From: Clostridiales bacterium
GTDB taxonomy: Bacteria > Bacillota > Peptococcia > Peptococcales > Peptococcaceae
Reading direction: 5' to 3'
Assembly (NCBI GenBank): GCA_003343815.1
Contig: QAKL01000029.1
Location: 1 to 7,702 of the forward strand
Length of the DNA: 7,702 nt
This document shows positions 1 to 5,973 of the stretch, in pieces. How positions within the stretch are numbered: position 1 is the stretch's first letter; the number at the start of each line of letters is the position of its first letter. The notes beneath the pieces were generated by a model that had not been told where the DNA came from, ran no database searches, and saw only the letters and a program-made list of their open reading frames with translations. Both the position numbers and the translations under genes were made by a program.

Positions 1-1
1 G

Positions 2-448
2 CTCAATCGTCAGTACAATTTGCTGCCTGAGGACGAGCTGGACAACTGGCTGAGCGCGCAGAATCAGGACGATACGGCGCTGTTGGACGCTTATCGTGAG
101 GCGGCTATCGCTGATGATACGAGCGCGGAGACGCTTAATTATATCGAGATCTTAAATGAGGACGCTAACTGGCTGAGCCAATTGAGCACGGTCGAGGGCT
201 ACGAGCTTTTGGGCAAGGAAGAGGCGGACATTTTAGGGCAAAAGACGCAGATTTTGCACTATAAATATGCGGCTAACGAAGACACGATGCTTGAATTTAT
301 GGAAGTAAGCGCGATTAAGGATAATATGCTTTATACCGTGACGATCTGGGCAGAGGAAAGCCAGTTTGCGAAAAATCAAGCAACATATAAAGAAATGCTG
401 ACCTCGCTTGCTTGGGTAGACGCGCCTGAAGCAGAAACTGCCGAATAA
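2..448 (+). CDS. Secreted/lipoprotein-like protein of unknown function, 3' part
   Basis: The frame is open to the left edge (it reads LNRQYNLLPEDE before the first possible TTG at 20), so this is the C-terminal 148 residues of a longer gene whose start lies outside the window. The visible part is acidic and has no membrane helix. Its second half alternates beta-like strands with a closing helix and ends in a Trp-containing strand (QATYKEMLTSLAWVD). This layout, with a 'gqkt..l.Y.y' strand, an 'ikdnmlYtvti.a' strand and a final 'f...y.eml.sl.w' helix, resembles PsbP/DUF1795-like domains found in many Clostridial lipoproteins; that is a resemblance by eye, not a search result. A signal peptide, if any, would be upstream. 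The gene is followed after 13 bases by the small membrane protein gene, so the two are probably co-transcribed. Real coding sequence is likely; function is unknown. Confidence 0.75.
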   Translation, partial: LNRQYNLLPEDELDNWLSAQNQDDTALLDAYREAAIADDTSAETLNYIEILNEDANWLSQLSTVEGYELLGKEEADILGQKTQILHYKYAANEDTMLEFMEVSAIKDNMLYTVTIWAEESQFAKNQATYKEMLTSLAWVDAPEAETAE

Positions 449-450
449 AC

Positions 451-456
451 AGGAGG
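451..456 (+). promoter_or_regulatory. Ribosome binding site that fixes the start of the small membrane protein
   Basis: AGGAGG lies just after the upstream stop codon (TAA 446-448), with five bases before the ATG at 462. The GTG at 456 overlaps this site and cannot be the start it serves. Confidence 0.85.
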
Positions 457-461
457 TGCTG

Positions 462-770
462 ATGGACGAGTTTGAATTGATTTTGGCAGCACTGGCAATC
501 TTTTTTCTGCCTTTTAGCTACAACTATTGGCTGGCGCGGAAAATAAAGAGTGTTTACTTACGGCTTCTGCCACTTTATGTGTCATTAATCCCTATAGGTT
601 TTGCAGTGGTCACAATGATGCAGCCTGCGGGAGGTTTTTTGGATTTGCGCGGAGTGGTGGCGTTATTTTGCCTCATCATCGCGGTGCTTATTATCTTGGG
701 GATGGGCGCAGGCACATTGCTGCGGCGTTATCCTAATAAAAGGGCAAATAAAAAGAGTGAGATTGATTAA
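462..770 (+). CDS. Small three-helix membrane protein of unknown function
   Basis: The ATG at 462 is chosen because it sits five bases after a consensus AGGAGG; this gives 102 residues. Three hydrophobic segments are visible: about residues 5-22, 34-53 and 62-86. The loop between helices 1 and 2 (RKIKSVYLR) and the C-terminal tail (LLRRYPNKRANKK) are strongly basic. By the positive-inside rule both should be cytoplasmic, with the N-terminus and the 'QPAGGFLD' loop outside. No catalytic or transport motif is recognised. It follows the upstream gene by 13 bases and is probably translated from the same transcript. Its stop codon falls in the terminator hairpin. The ribosome site and plausible topology support a real gene; I do not recognise the family. 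Confidence 0.75.
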   Translation: MDEFELILAALAIFFLPFSYNYWLARKIKSVYLRLLPLYVSLIPIGFAVVTMMQPAGGFLDLRGVVALFCLIIAVLIILGMGAGTLLRRYPNKRANKKSEID

Positions 771-784
771 TCTCACTCTTTTTT
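750..784. terminator. Bidirectional rho-independent terminator between convergent genes
   Basis: A perfect 14-base inverted repeat has arms AAAAGAGTGAGATT (751-764) and AATCTCACTCTTTT (769-782) around a four-base GATT loop. The + strand ends in six T (779-784), and the - strand reads out into five T (complement of 750-754, with 749 interrupting). It can therefore stop transcription from both the small membrane protein gene and carB-dapF, which end 18 bases apart. The TAA of the + strand gene (768-770) lies in the loop and descending arm. Confidence 0.9.
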
Positions 785-788
785 ACGT

Positions 789-1622
789 TTAATATTCTAA
801 TTCGCCGGTATAGACTAATTTAGCGTCGCCGGTTAGGGTAATGCCTTCATCGGTGTAATTAACGATTAAATCGCCGCCTTTTAATTTTACGGTAATGTCA
901 GCACCTTTCTGGCAATAGCCGTTTTCGACAGCGGCAACCACCGCAGCGCAGGCTCCGGTGCCGCAGGCGGGAGTTTCGCCGTTGCCGCGCTCCCAGACGC
1001 GCATTTTAATAGTCGTAGGATTGACGACGCGGATAAACTCGGTATTGACACGCTTGGGGAAAATGGGCGCGTTTTCAAACTGCGGCCCCAGCTTTTTGAG
1101 CCAGAGGTTGTCCACCCGGTCGCAGAAGATGACGCAGTGCGGATTGCCAACTGATAGACAGGTGATATTGTATGTCTCCTCGCCAATAGCGGTCGGATAG
1201 TTGACGATTTTCTCTCCGGGCAGAGTGACCGGAAGTGAGGTAGGAGCAAACTCGGCTTTGCCCATCTCGACGGTGACGGAGTTTACTTTGCCGTTAATAT
1301 TGTAAAGAGTCAAATTTTTGGTACCGCTTGCCGTTTCGACGGCGATTTCGTCTTTTTTGACGATGTCGTTGTCATACACATATTTACCGACGCAGCGGAT
1401 ACAGTTGCCTGCCATCATACCCTCGCTGCCGTCGCGGTTAAAGATGCGCATTTTAATATCGGCGGTTTCCGACGGCTCGATTAAAACTATACCATTCGCA
1501 CCGATACCCTGATTGCGGTCGCATAAAGTCACGCACAAGGACTCGGGGCAGGTGATCTCGCCGGCCAAATTGTTAATAAAGATATAATCGTCGCTCGTAC
1601 CCTGCATTTTGGTAAACTTCAG
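789..1622 (-). other. DapF-like (diaminopimelate epimerase fold) domain, C-terminal part of the fusion
   Basis: This span encodes roughly residues 1064-1340, 277 residues, the length of a free-standing DapF. DapF turns LL- into meso-diaminopimelate for lysine and peptidoglycan, using two cysteines as acid and base. Compared with E. coli DapF from memory, these are conserved: FN-DG (N64), SVGNPHC (N157), VNTEF (N190), ERG (Glu1274/Arg1275) and the second catalytic Cys in ACGTGA (Cys1283). These are altered: M-C-G-N-G reads M-A-G-N-C (Ala1134, Cys1137), G-x-G-N-D-F reads G-T-S-D-D-Y (Asp1074), and GIGADG reads GIGANG (Asn1106). The changes all lie in the first lobe. Cys1137, three residues on, or Cys1140 might substitute, but the geometry makes this uncertain. 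Recorded separately so that it is not hidden behind the carB name. Confidence 0.85.
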
Positions 1623-4600
1623 CGTTTGGCGATTTTTGCGCATATGATTAATATCGACTAACTCGGTGTTGCTTTCGGTGTAGCGGCTGGCGATAATATT
1701 TGCCAGAGCGTTCGCTGTATCAAGCGAAGTCAGGCAGGCGATTGAGAGCTGCATAGCGCGCTTGTGCAATGCGATGTAGTAATCCATCGTCAAATCGTAC
1801 AATGCGCCGGTGTAGACGATATAGTTAAATTTGCCGGCTTCCATAAGTTCGAACACTTCATCGCCCTCGGCAATGGTGACGTCGATGCCTAATTTAGCGA
1901 TGCTTTCGGCGGTGCCTTTGGTCGCATACAGTGCGCATTTCAGATCGGCGAGCTTTTTCGCTAAGGATACTACTTCTAAATAATCGTGCTCGTCCACGCT
2001 TAAAAATACGCCTAAATCGGCGGCGGCATTGGCTGAGGCATGGATTTTGAAACCGGCAGAGGTCAAGCCTTTGAAAAGAGCTTCCTGCAAATTTTTGCCG
2101 ACGCCCAAAACCTCGCCGGTGGATTTCATCCCGGGACCTAAGGCAGAATCGACATCGGTTAATTTTTCAAAGGAAAATACGGGGATCTTCACCGCGTAAT
2201 ACGGCGGGATTTTGTATAGCCCTTTGCCGTAGCCCAGCTCGGCTAATTTGGCACCTGTCATGACTTTGGAGGCTAAATCGACCATTGGCACGCCGGTGAC
2301 CTTGCTGATGTAGGGCACGGTGCGGGAGGCACGGGGATTGACCTCGATGACGTACAGCTCGTTATTATAAATCAAATATTGGATATTGACTAATCCTTTG
2401 GTGCCTAAAGCTAAAGCCAAACGGGTGGAGTAGTCGATAATTTTCGTGAGCATTTTGTCATTAATGCTGTAGGGCGGATAAACGGCGATCGAGTCTCCGC
2501 TGTGGATACCGGCGCGCTCGATATGCTCCATGACGCCGGGCAAAAGCACGTCTATGCCGTCGGAGATGACATCGACCTCAAGCTCCGTACCCATCATGTA
2601 TTTGTCGACTAAAACGGGGTTCTCGATTTGTCCGGCTAAAATGACGGACATATAGGTGCGGATATCATCGTCATTATGCACGATTTGCATATTTTGCCCG
2701 CCGATGACGTAGGAGGGGCGCAGCAAGACGGGGAATCCTAATTCGTGCGCGGCGGCGATAGCTTCATCGGTAGTGAGGACGCCCTGACCTGCCGGACGGC
2801 TGATCTTTAATTCTTCCAAAAGGGCATCAAAACGCTCTCTGTCCTCGGCGATGTCGATACTTTCGGCAGAAGTGCCGAAAATAGGAATATTATTTTTCGC
2901 TAAAAAGCCGGTGAGCTTGATCGCTGTCTGCCCGCCAAAGGCAACTACGACGCCGACCGGGTGCTCCGCCTCGATGACATTCATCACGTCCTCGGGGCTA
3001 AGCGGCTCGAAGTAAAGTCTGTCTGCCGTATCATAGTCGGTGGAAACGGTTTCGGGGTTATTATTAATGATGATAACGTCATAGCCCAATTCCTTTAAAG
3101 TCCAGACGCAATGGACGGAGGAATAATCGAACTCGATACCCTGCCCGATACGAATCGGGCCTGAGCCTAAGACGATGATTTTCGGCTTGTCATTTTTTTC
3201 GAAACTGCGGGATTCGCAAACCTTATCGTAAGTCGCGTAAAAATATGGTGTCTCGGCGGCAAATTCGGCACCGCAGGTGTCGACCATTTTGTAGGAGCAG
3301 GCAAGGTGCGGCAGGCTCTCTGCACCGCTTAGACGTTTCAGCGCTTCGTCGGTATAGCCCAAAGTTTTGCCTAAGTAATAATTATCGCCGATACCGTTCG
3401 CGCTGATTTTCTGCTCGAACTGTGCTAAATTTTCCAAACGTGATAAGAACCAGCGGTCGATGCGCGTGATGTCATGGATCTGCTCAACCGAAAAGCCTGC
3501 TTTTAAAGCGGAAAAAATCGTAAACAAGCGGTGATCGTCGGCATGATGCAGTCTTTCCTCAAGAGTTTCACTGCCTGAATAGGGCATATTCAAGGTGTCA
3601 AGTGAAATTTCGGCACCGCGCACCGCTTTCATGATCGCCATTTCAAATGAGGGTGCGATCGCCATGACCTCACCCGTGGCTTTCATCTGGGTGCCTAATT
3701 CGCGGTGAGTAGTGTTAAATTTATCGAACGGCCATTTCGGCATTTTGACGACGACATAGTCGAGCGCCGGCTCAAAGCAAGCGCAGGTTTTGCCGGTGAT
3801 GTCGTTTTTGATTTCGTCCAAAGTATAGCCCAAAGCGATTTGGGTGGTGACTTTGGCGATAGGATAGCCGGTCGCTTTGCTGGCTAATGCCGAGGAGCGG
3901 GAAACCCTGGGGTTGACCTCGATGACAGCGTATTCGAAGCTGTCGGGGCTTAAGGCAAACTGGCAGTTGCAGCCGCCGACGATGTCCAAGGCAGAAATGA
4001 TTTTTAAGGATGCGCTGCGCAGCATTTGGTACTCTTTATCGGACAAAGTTAACGCAGGAGCGACGACGATGGAGTCGCCGGTATGCACGCCGACCGGGTC
4101 GAAATTTTCCATGCTGCAGACGGCGATGACATTGCCCGCGCTGTCGCGCATGGTTTCAAACTCGATTTCTTTCCAGCCGGAAATGTATTTTTCGACTAAA
4201 ATTTGGTTGATCGGCGACATATCCAAGCCTGTGCGGGCGATAATTTTCATTTCGTCCTCATTGTAGGCGACGCCGCCTCCTGCGCCGCCCAAAGTAAAGG
4301 CCGGACGCACGATAATGGGATAGCCGATTTCTGCGGCAATCTTGAGCGCAGTTTGAATATCGTTGGCGATTTCCGAGGGGATAGTCGGCTGCTCAATCTC
4401 TGCCATGGTGTCTTTGAAAAGCTGACGGTCTTCAGCTTTGGCGATAGCGGTCAAATTAGAGCCGATCAGGCGCACGCCCATTTTATCTAAGAAGCCGTCC
4501 TCATTCAGTTGGATCGCTAAAGTAAGTCCCGTCTGTCCGCCCAATCCTGCCAATAAGCTGTCGGGGCGCTCTTTTTCGATGATGCGTTTTAAGGTGGTGA

Positions 4601-4811
4601 CGGTCAGAGGCTCTAAATATATTTCATCGGCCAAGGCGCTGTCGGTCATGATAGTGGCCGGATTGGAGTTGACTAAAACGACGTTCAGTCCCGCTTTTTT
4701 TAAGACACGGCAGGCTTGAGCGCCGGCGTAGTCAAACTCGGCGGCTTGTCCGATGACGATAGGACCGGAGCCGATAACTAAAACTTTTTTTATCGTAGGA
4801 TCTAATGGCAT
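789..4811 (-). CDS. carB: Carbamoyl-phosphate synthase large subunit fused to a DapF-like domain
   Basis: CarB makes carbamoyl phosphate from bicarbonate, ammonia supplied by CarA, and two ATP, in the cytoplasm. All CarB parts are present: the N-terminal carboxyphosphate half (GSGPIVIGQAAEFDY near residue 13; IEVNPR with Glu298), an oligomerisation region (about 400-545), the carbamoyl-phosphate half (GSGPIRIGQGIEFDY near 548; IEVNPR with Glu823), and an MGS-like allosteric domain (about 935-1045). CarB alone is usually about 1060-1070 residues. Here the frame runs on through a linker (about 1043-1063) into a full DapF-like domain, residues 1064-1340, beginning LKFTKMQG. DapF features kept include FNRDGSEG, GNPHC, the WERGNGE stretch and ACGTGACAA (Cys1283). 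The first catalytic Cys is Ala1134, and substrate Asn11 of DapF is Asp1074. The ATG at 4811 overlaps carA's stop by one base, with AAAGGAG seven bases upstream. CarB identity is certain; epimerase activity is doubtful. Confidence 0.95.
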   Translation of the reverse strand: MPLDPTIKKVLVIGSGPIVIGQAAEFDYAGAQACRVLKKAGLNVVLVNSNPATIMTDSALADEIYLEPLTVTTLKRIIEKERPDSLLAGLGGQTGLTLAIQLNEDGFLDKMGVRLIGSNLTAIAKAEDRQLFKDTMAEIEQPTIPSEIANDIQTALKIAAEIGYPIIVRPAFTLGGAGGGVAYNEDEMKIIARTGLDMSPINQILVEKYISGWKEIEFETMRDSAGNVIAVCSMENFDPVGVHTGDSIVVAPALTLSDKEYQMLRSASLKIISALDIVGGCNCQFALSPDSFEYAVIEVNPRVSRSSALASKATGYPIAKVTTQIALGYTLDEIKNDITGKTCACFEPALDYVVVKMPKWPFDKFNTTHRELGTQMKATGEVMAIAPSFEMAIMKAVRGAEISLDTLNMPYSGSETLEERLHHADDHRLFTIFSALKAGFSVEQIHDITRIDRWFLSRLENLAQFEQKISANGIGDNYYLGKTLGYTDEALKRLSGAESLPHLACSYKMVDTCGAEFAAETPYFYATYDKVCESRSFEKNDKPKIIVLGSGPIRIGQGIEFDYSSVHCVWTLKELGYDVIIINNNPETVSTDYDTADRLYFEPLSPEDVMNVIEAEHPVGVVVAFGGQTAIKLTGFLAKNNIPIFGTSAESIDIAEDRERFDALLEELKISRPAGQGVLTTDEAIAAAHELGFPVLLRPSYVIGGQNMQIVHNDDDIRTYMSVILAGQIENPVLVDKYMMGTELEVDVISDGIDVLLPGVMEHIERAGIHSGDSIAVYPPYSINDKMLTKIIDYSTRLALALGTKGLVNIQYLIYNNELYVIEVNPRASRTVPYISKVTGVPMVDLASKVMTGAKLAELGYGKGLYKIPPYYAVKIPVFSFEKLTDVDSALGPGMKSTGEVLGVGKNLQEALFKGLTSAGFKIHASANAAADLGVFLSVDEHDYLEVVSLAKKLADLKCALYATKGTAESIAKLGIDVTIAEGDEVFELMEAGKFNYIVYTGALYDLTMDYYIALHKRAMQLSIACLTSLDTANALANIIASRYTESNTELVDINHMRKNRQTLKFTKMQGTSDDYIFINNLAGEITCPESLCVTLCDRNQGIGANGIVLIEPSETADIKMRIFNRDGSEGMMAGNCIRCVGKYVYDNDIVKKDEIAVETASGTKNLTLYNINGKVNSVTVEMGKAEFAPTSLPVTLPGEKIVNYPTAIGEETYNITCLSVGNPHCVIFCDRVDNLWLKKLGPQFENAPIFPKRVNTEFIRVVNPTTIKMRVWERGNGETPACGTGACAAVVAAVENGYCQKGADITVKLKGGDLIVNYTDEGITLTGDAKLVYTGELEY

Positions 4812-5869
4812 TAGTGTGCTCCTTTCATCAAATCAATAAATTTATCAAACAAAAAGGCGGTATCTTTGGGACCTGAGCAGGCTTCGGGGTGAAACTGCAC
4901 GGAGAAAGCCTTTTCCTCGGGATACTCGATACCCTCGCAGGTGCCGTCGTTGGCGTTAATAAAGCTTAGTTTACCGCTTTTTAAGCTCTCGGAAACGACC
5001 GCGTAGCCGTGGTTTTGGCTGGTGATGTAGGTGCGGGTGCCGCTTACTTCTTTCACCGGCTGATTGACACCGCGGTGGCCGTATTTTAGTTTGACAGTTT
5101 CGCCGCCGTGCGCTAAGGCTAACAGCTGATGACCTAAGCAAATGCCGAAGATCGGCAGTTTGCCGCTTAATTTAGCTAATTCGGCGATCGGTACGACGTT
5201 TTCCGCCGGATCGCCGGGACCGTTAGAAAGCATGAGCCCATCGGGATTAAGCGCTAAGATGTCCTCAGTTTTGGTATCATAGGGCAGCACAGTGACACTG
5301 CAGCCGCGCTTCACCAACTCGCGGATGATATTGCGTTTCGCGCCGTAGTCTAATAATGCGACTTTGTACTGCTCATTTTCGGCAGTGACGGTGAAAGATT
5401 CTTTGGTGCTTACTTGTTTTACGGCGTCAACTATAGCGTAGTTTTTAATCGACGTGAAATCGGTAGGTAATTCGGTGGTAATCATCGCATTCACGACGCC
5501 GTACTCGCGGATAATGCGGGTGACCTCGCGGGTGTCGATGCCGTAGAGCCCGGGTATATTGCGCTTTTTCAAAAATTCGTCCAAAGTATAATCCGTGCGG
5601 AAATTGCTCGGAGTGGCGCAGGGATAGCGGACGACGTAGCCTTTGATCGCACATTCGCCTTCGAAATCGTCCTCGATGATGCCGTAATTGCCGATTAACG
5701 GGAATGTCTGCATGACGATTTGCCCGTTATAGCTGGGGTCGGTCAAAGTTTCGATATACCCGCCCATGCCGGTGGTAAAAACTAACTCGCCAATCGAGGT
5801 AATAGGTGCGCCAAAGCTATAGCCCTCAAAGATGTATTCATTAGCCAAAACAAGGTATGCCTTTTGCAT
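4811..5869 (-). CDS. carA: Carbamoyl-phosphate synthase small subunit (glutamine amidotransferase)
   Basis: CarA hydrolyses glutamine and channels the ammonia to CarB. The N-terminal CarA domain (YLVLANEYIFEGYSFGA; FTTGMGGYIETLTDPSY; GIDTREVTRIIREYG) is followed by a class I glutamine amidotransferase domain. The nucleophile is in GICLGHQ (Cys244), and His327 and Glu329 are in FHPEAC. SNGPGDP is also intact. I start at the ATG at 5869 (352 residues, MQKAYLVL), which matches the family's usual N-terminus and is 11 bases from the AAAGGA ribosome site. The earlier ATG at 5881, adding MNNF, overlaps that site and has no room for it to work. The stop codon shares one base with the carB start. The gene lies directly behind a good promoter with two ARG-box-like sites, so it is probably arginine-regulated. 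Identification is secure. Confidence 0.96.
   Translation of the reverse strand: MQKAYLVLANEYIFEGYSFGAPITSIGELVFTTGMGGYIETLTDPSYNGQIVMQTFPLIGNYGIIEDDFEGECAIKGYVVRYPCATPSNFRTDYTLDEFLKKRNIPGLYGIDTREVTRIIREYGVVNAMITTELPTDFTSIKNYAIVDAVKQVSTKESFTVTAENEQYKVALLDYGAKRNIIRELVKRGCSVTVLPYDTKTEDILALNPDGLMLSNGPGDPAENVVPIAELAKLSGKLPIFGICLGHQLLALAHGGETVKLKYGHRGVNQPVKEVSGTRTYITSQNHGYAVVSESLKSGKLSFINANDGTCEGIEYPEEKAFSVQFHPEACSGPKDTAFLFDKFIDLMKGAH
4819..4825 (-). promoter_or_regulatory. carB ribosome binding site inside the end of carA
   Basis: AAAGGAG on the - strand lies seven bases before the carB ATG, within the last codons of carA. Together with the shared base in TAATG it implies coupled translation of the two subunits. 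Confidence 0.8.
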
Positions 5870-5880
5870 AAAATTGTTCA

Positions 5881-5886
5881 TCCTTT
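5881..5886 (-). promoter_or_regulatory. carA ribosome binding site that argues for the downstream start
   Basis: AAAGGA on the - strand ends at base 5881, the first base of the upstream ATG, so it cannot serve that codon. It is 11 bases from the ATG at 5869, a slightly long but usable distance. Confidence 0.65.
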
Positions 5887-5915
5887 CAATGAAATTCCAA
5901 AAAAATTCGTATTTG

Positions 5916-5929
5916 TGTATAATTATGCA
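5916..5929. promoter_or_regulatory. ARG-box-like operator 1 (covers the car -10)
   Basis: TGTATAATTATGCA matches the ArgR core TGAATWWWWATTCA at 12 of 14 positions and is itself a near palindrome (TGTAT and ATGCA half sites around AATT). It covers the -10 of the car promoter, so binding would block RNA polymerase. Assignment rests on the known ArgR/AhrC consensus; no regulator gene is in the window. Confidence 0.65.
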
Positions 5930-5950
5930 CCATAATCAAGATTTTGTCAA
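5922..5950 (-). promoter_or_regulatory. Promoter of the carA-carB operon
   Basis: On the - strand a perfect -35 TTGACA (5950-5945) is followed by exactly 17 bases and then the -10 CATAAT (5927-5922, five of six to TATAAT). Transcription would begin near 5914-5915. This leaves a leader of about 45 bases before the carA ATG at 5869, with no room for an attenuator or riboswitch. The -10 is covered by one ARG-box-like site and a second lies just upstream of the -35. Confidence 0.85.
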
Positions 5951-5966
5951 GAATATGGTGCATAAT
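5922..5966. repeat. 13-base inverted repeat across the car promoter
   Basis: ATTATGCACCATA (5922-5934) and TATGGTGCATAAT (5954-5966) are perfect reverse complements separated by 19 bases that contain the -35. Part of the match comes from the two ARG-box-like sites lying in opposite orientation, but five bases (TATGG) extend beyond those sites. The left copy extended to 5936 is also a palindrome in itself, ATTATG-CAC-CATAAT. Confidence 0.8.
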
Positions 5967-5972
5967 AATTCA
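5959..5972. promoter_or_regulatory. ARG-box-like operator 2 (upstream of the car -35)
   Basis: TGCATAATAATTCA matches the ArgR core at 13 of 14 positions. It begins nine bases upstream of the -35 and ends two bases short of the preceding gene's stop codon. Its centre is 43 bases, about four helical turns, from operator 1, so both would lie on one face of the DNA, as suits a hexameric ArgR binding two sites. Confidence 0.65.
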
Positions 5973-5973
5973 T

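Noticed and set aside
20..22. TTG at 20 as the start of the first gene
   Set aside because: The frame is open upstream to the window edge, and there is no ribosome site before the TTG; the gene is simply cut by the window.
887..1512. Open frames overlapping the DapF domain in other frames
   Set aside because: The DapF reading frame is conserved along its whole length, so the alternative frames are shadows.
789..1622. DapF domain as a decaying pseudogene remnant
   Set aside because: It is full length and in frame, with nearly all motifs intact; only specific first-lobe positions are changed, which suggests selection and not decay.
1641..1643. Internal ATG (Met1057) as a separate dapF start
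   Set aside because: No ribosome-site-like purine stretch precedes it; the upstream bases read GAGTTAGTCGATATTAATC. A fused product is the simpler reading, though internal initiation is not excluded.
3705..4719. Several open frames of 60-129 codons antisense to carB
   Set aside because: They lie opposite strongly conserved CarB motifs, lack ribosome sites and have no recognisable protein features; they arise from the codon composition of carB.
5870..5881. ATG at 5881 as the carA start (adding MNNF)
   Set aside because: The ribosome site AAAGGA overlaps this ATG, and CarA proteins normally begin near MQKAYLVL, which starts at 5869.
5922..5966. The inverted repeat as a terminator for the lipoprotein gene
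   Set aside because: The loop would be 19 bases, the stem is A/T-rich, and no T-run follows directly on the - strand. The T-run near 5899-5905 is too far away.
5882..5973. PyrR attenuator or riboswitch in the carA leader
   Set aside because: The predicted leader is only about 45 bases and has no stem-loop plus T-run; the structure present matches promoter and operators instead.
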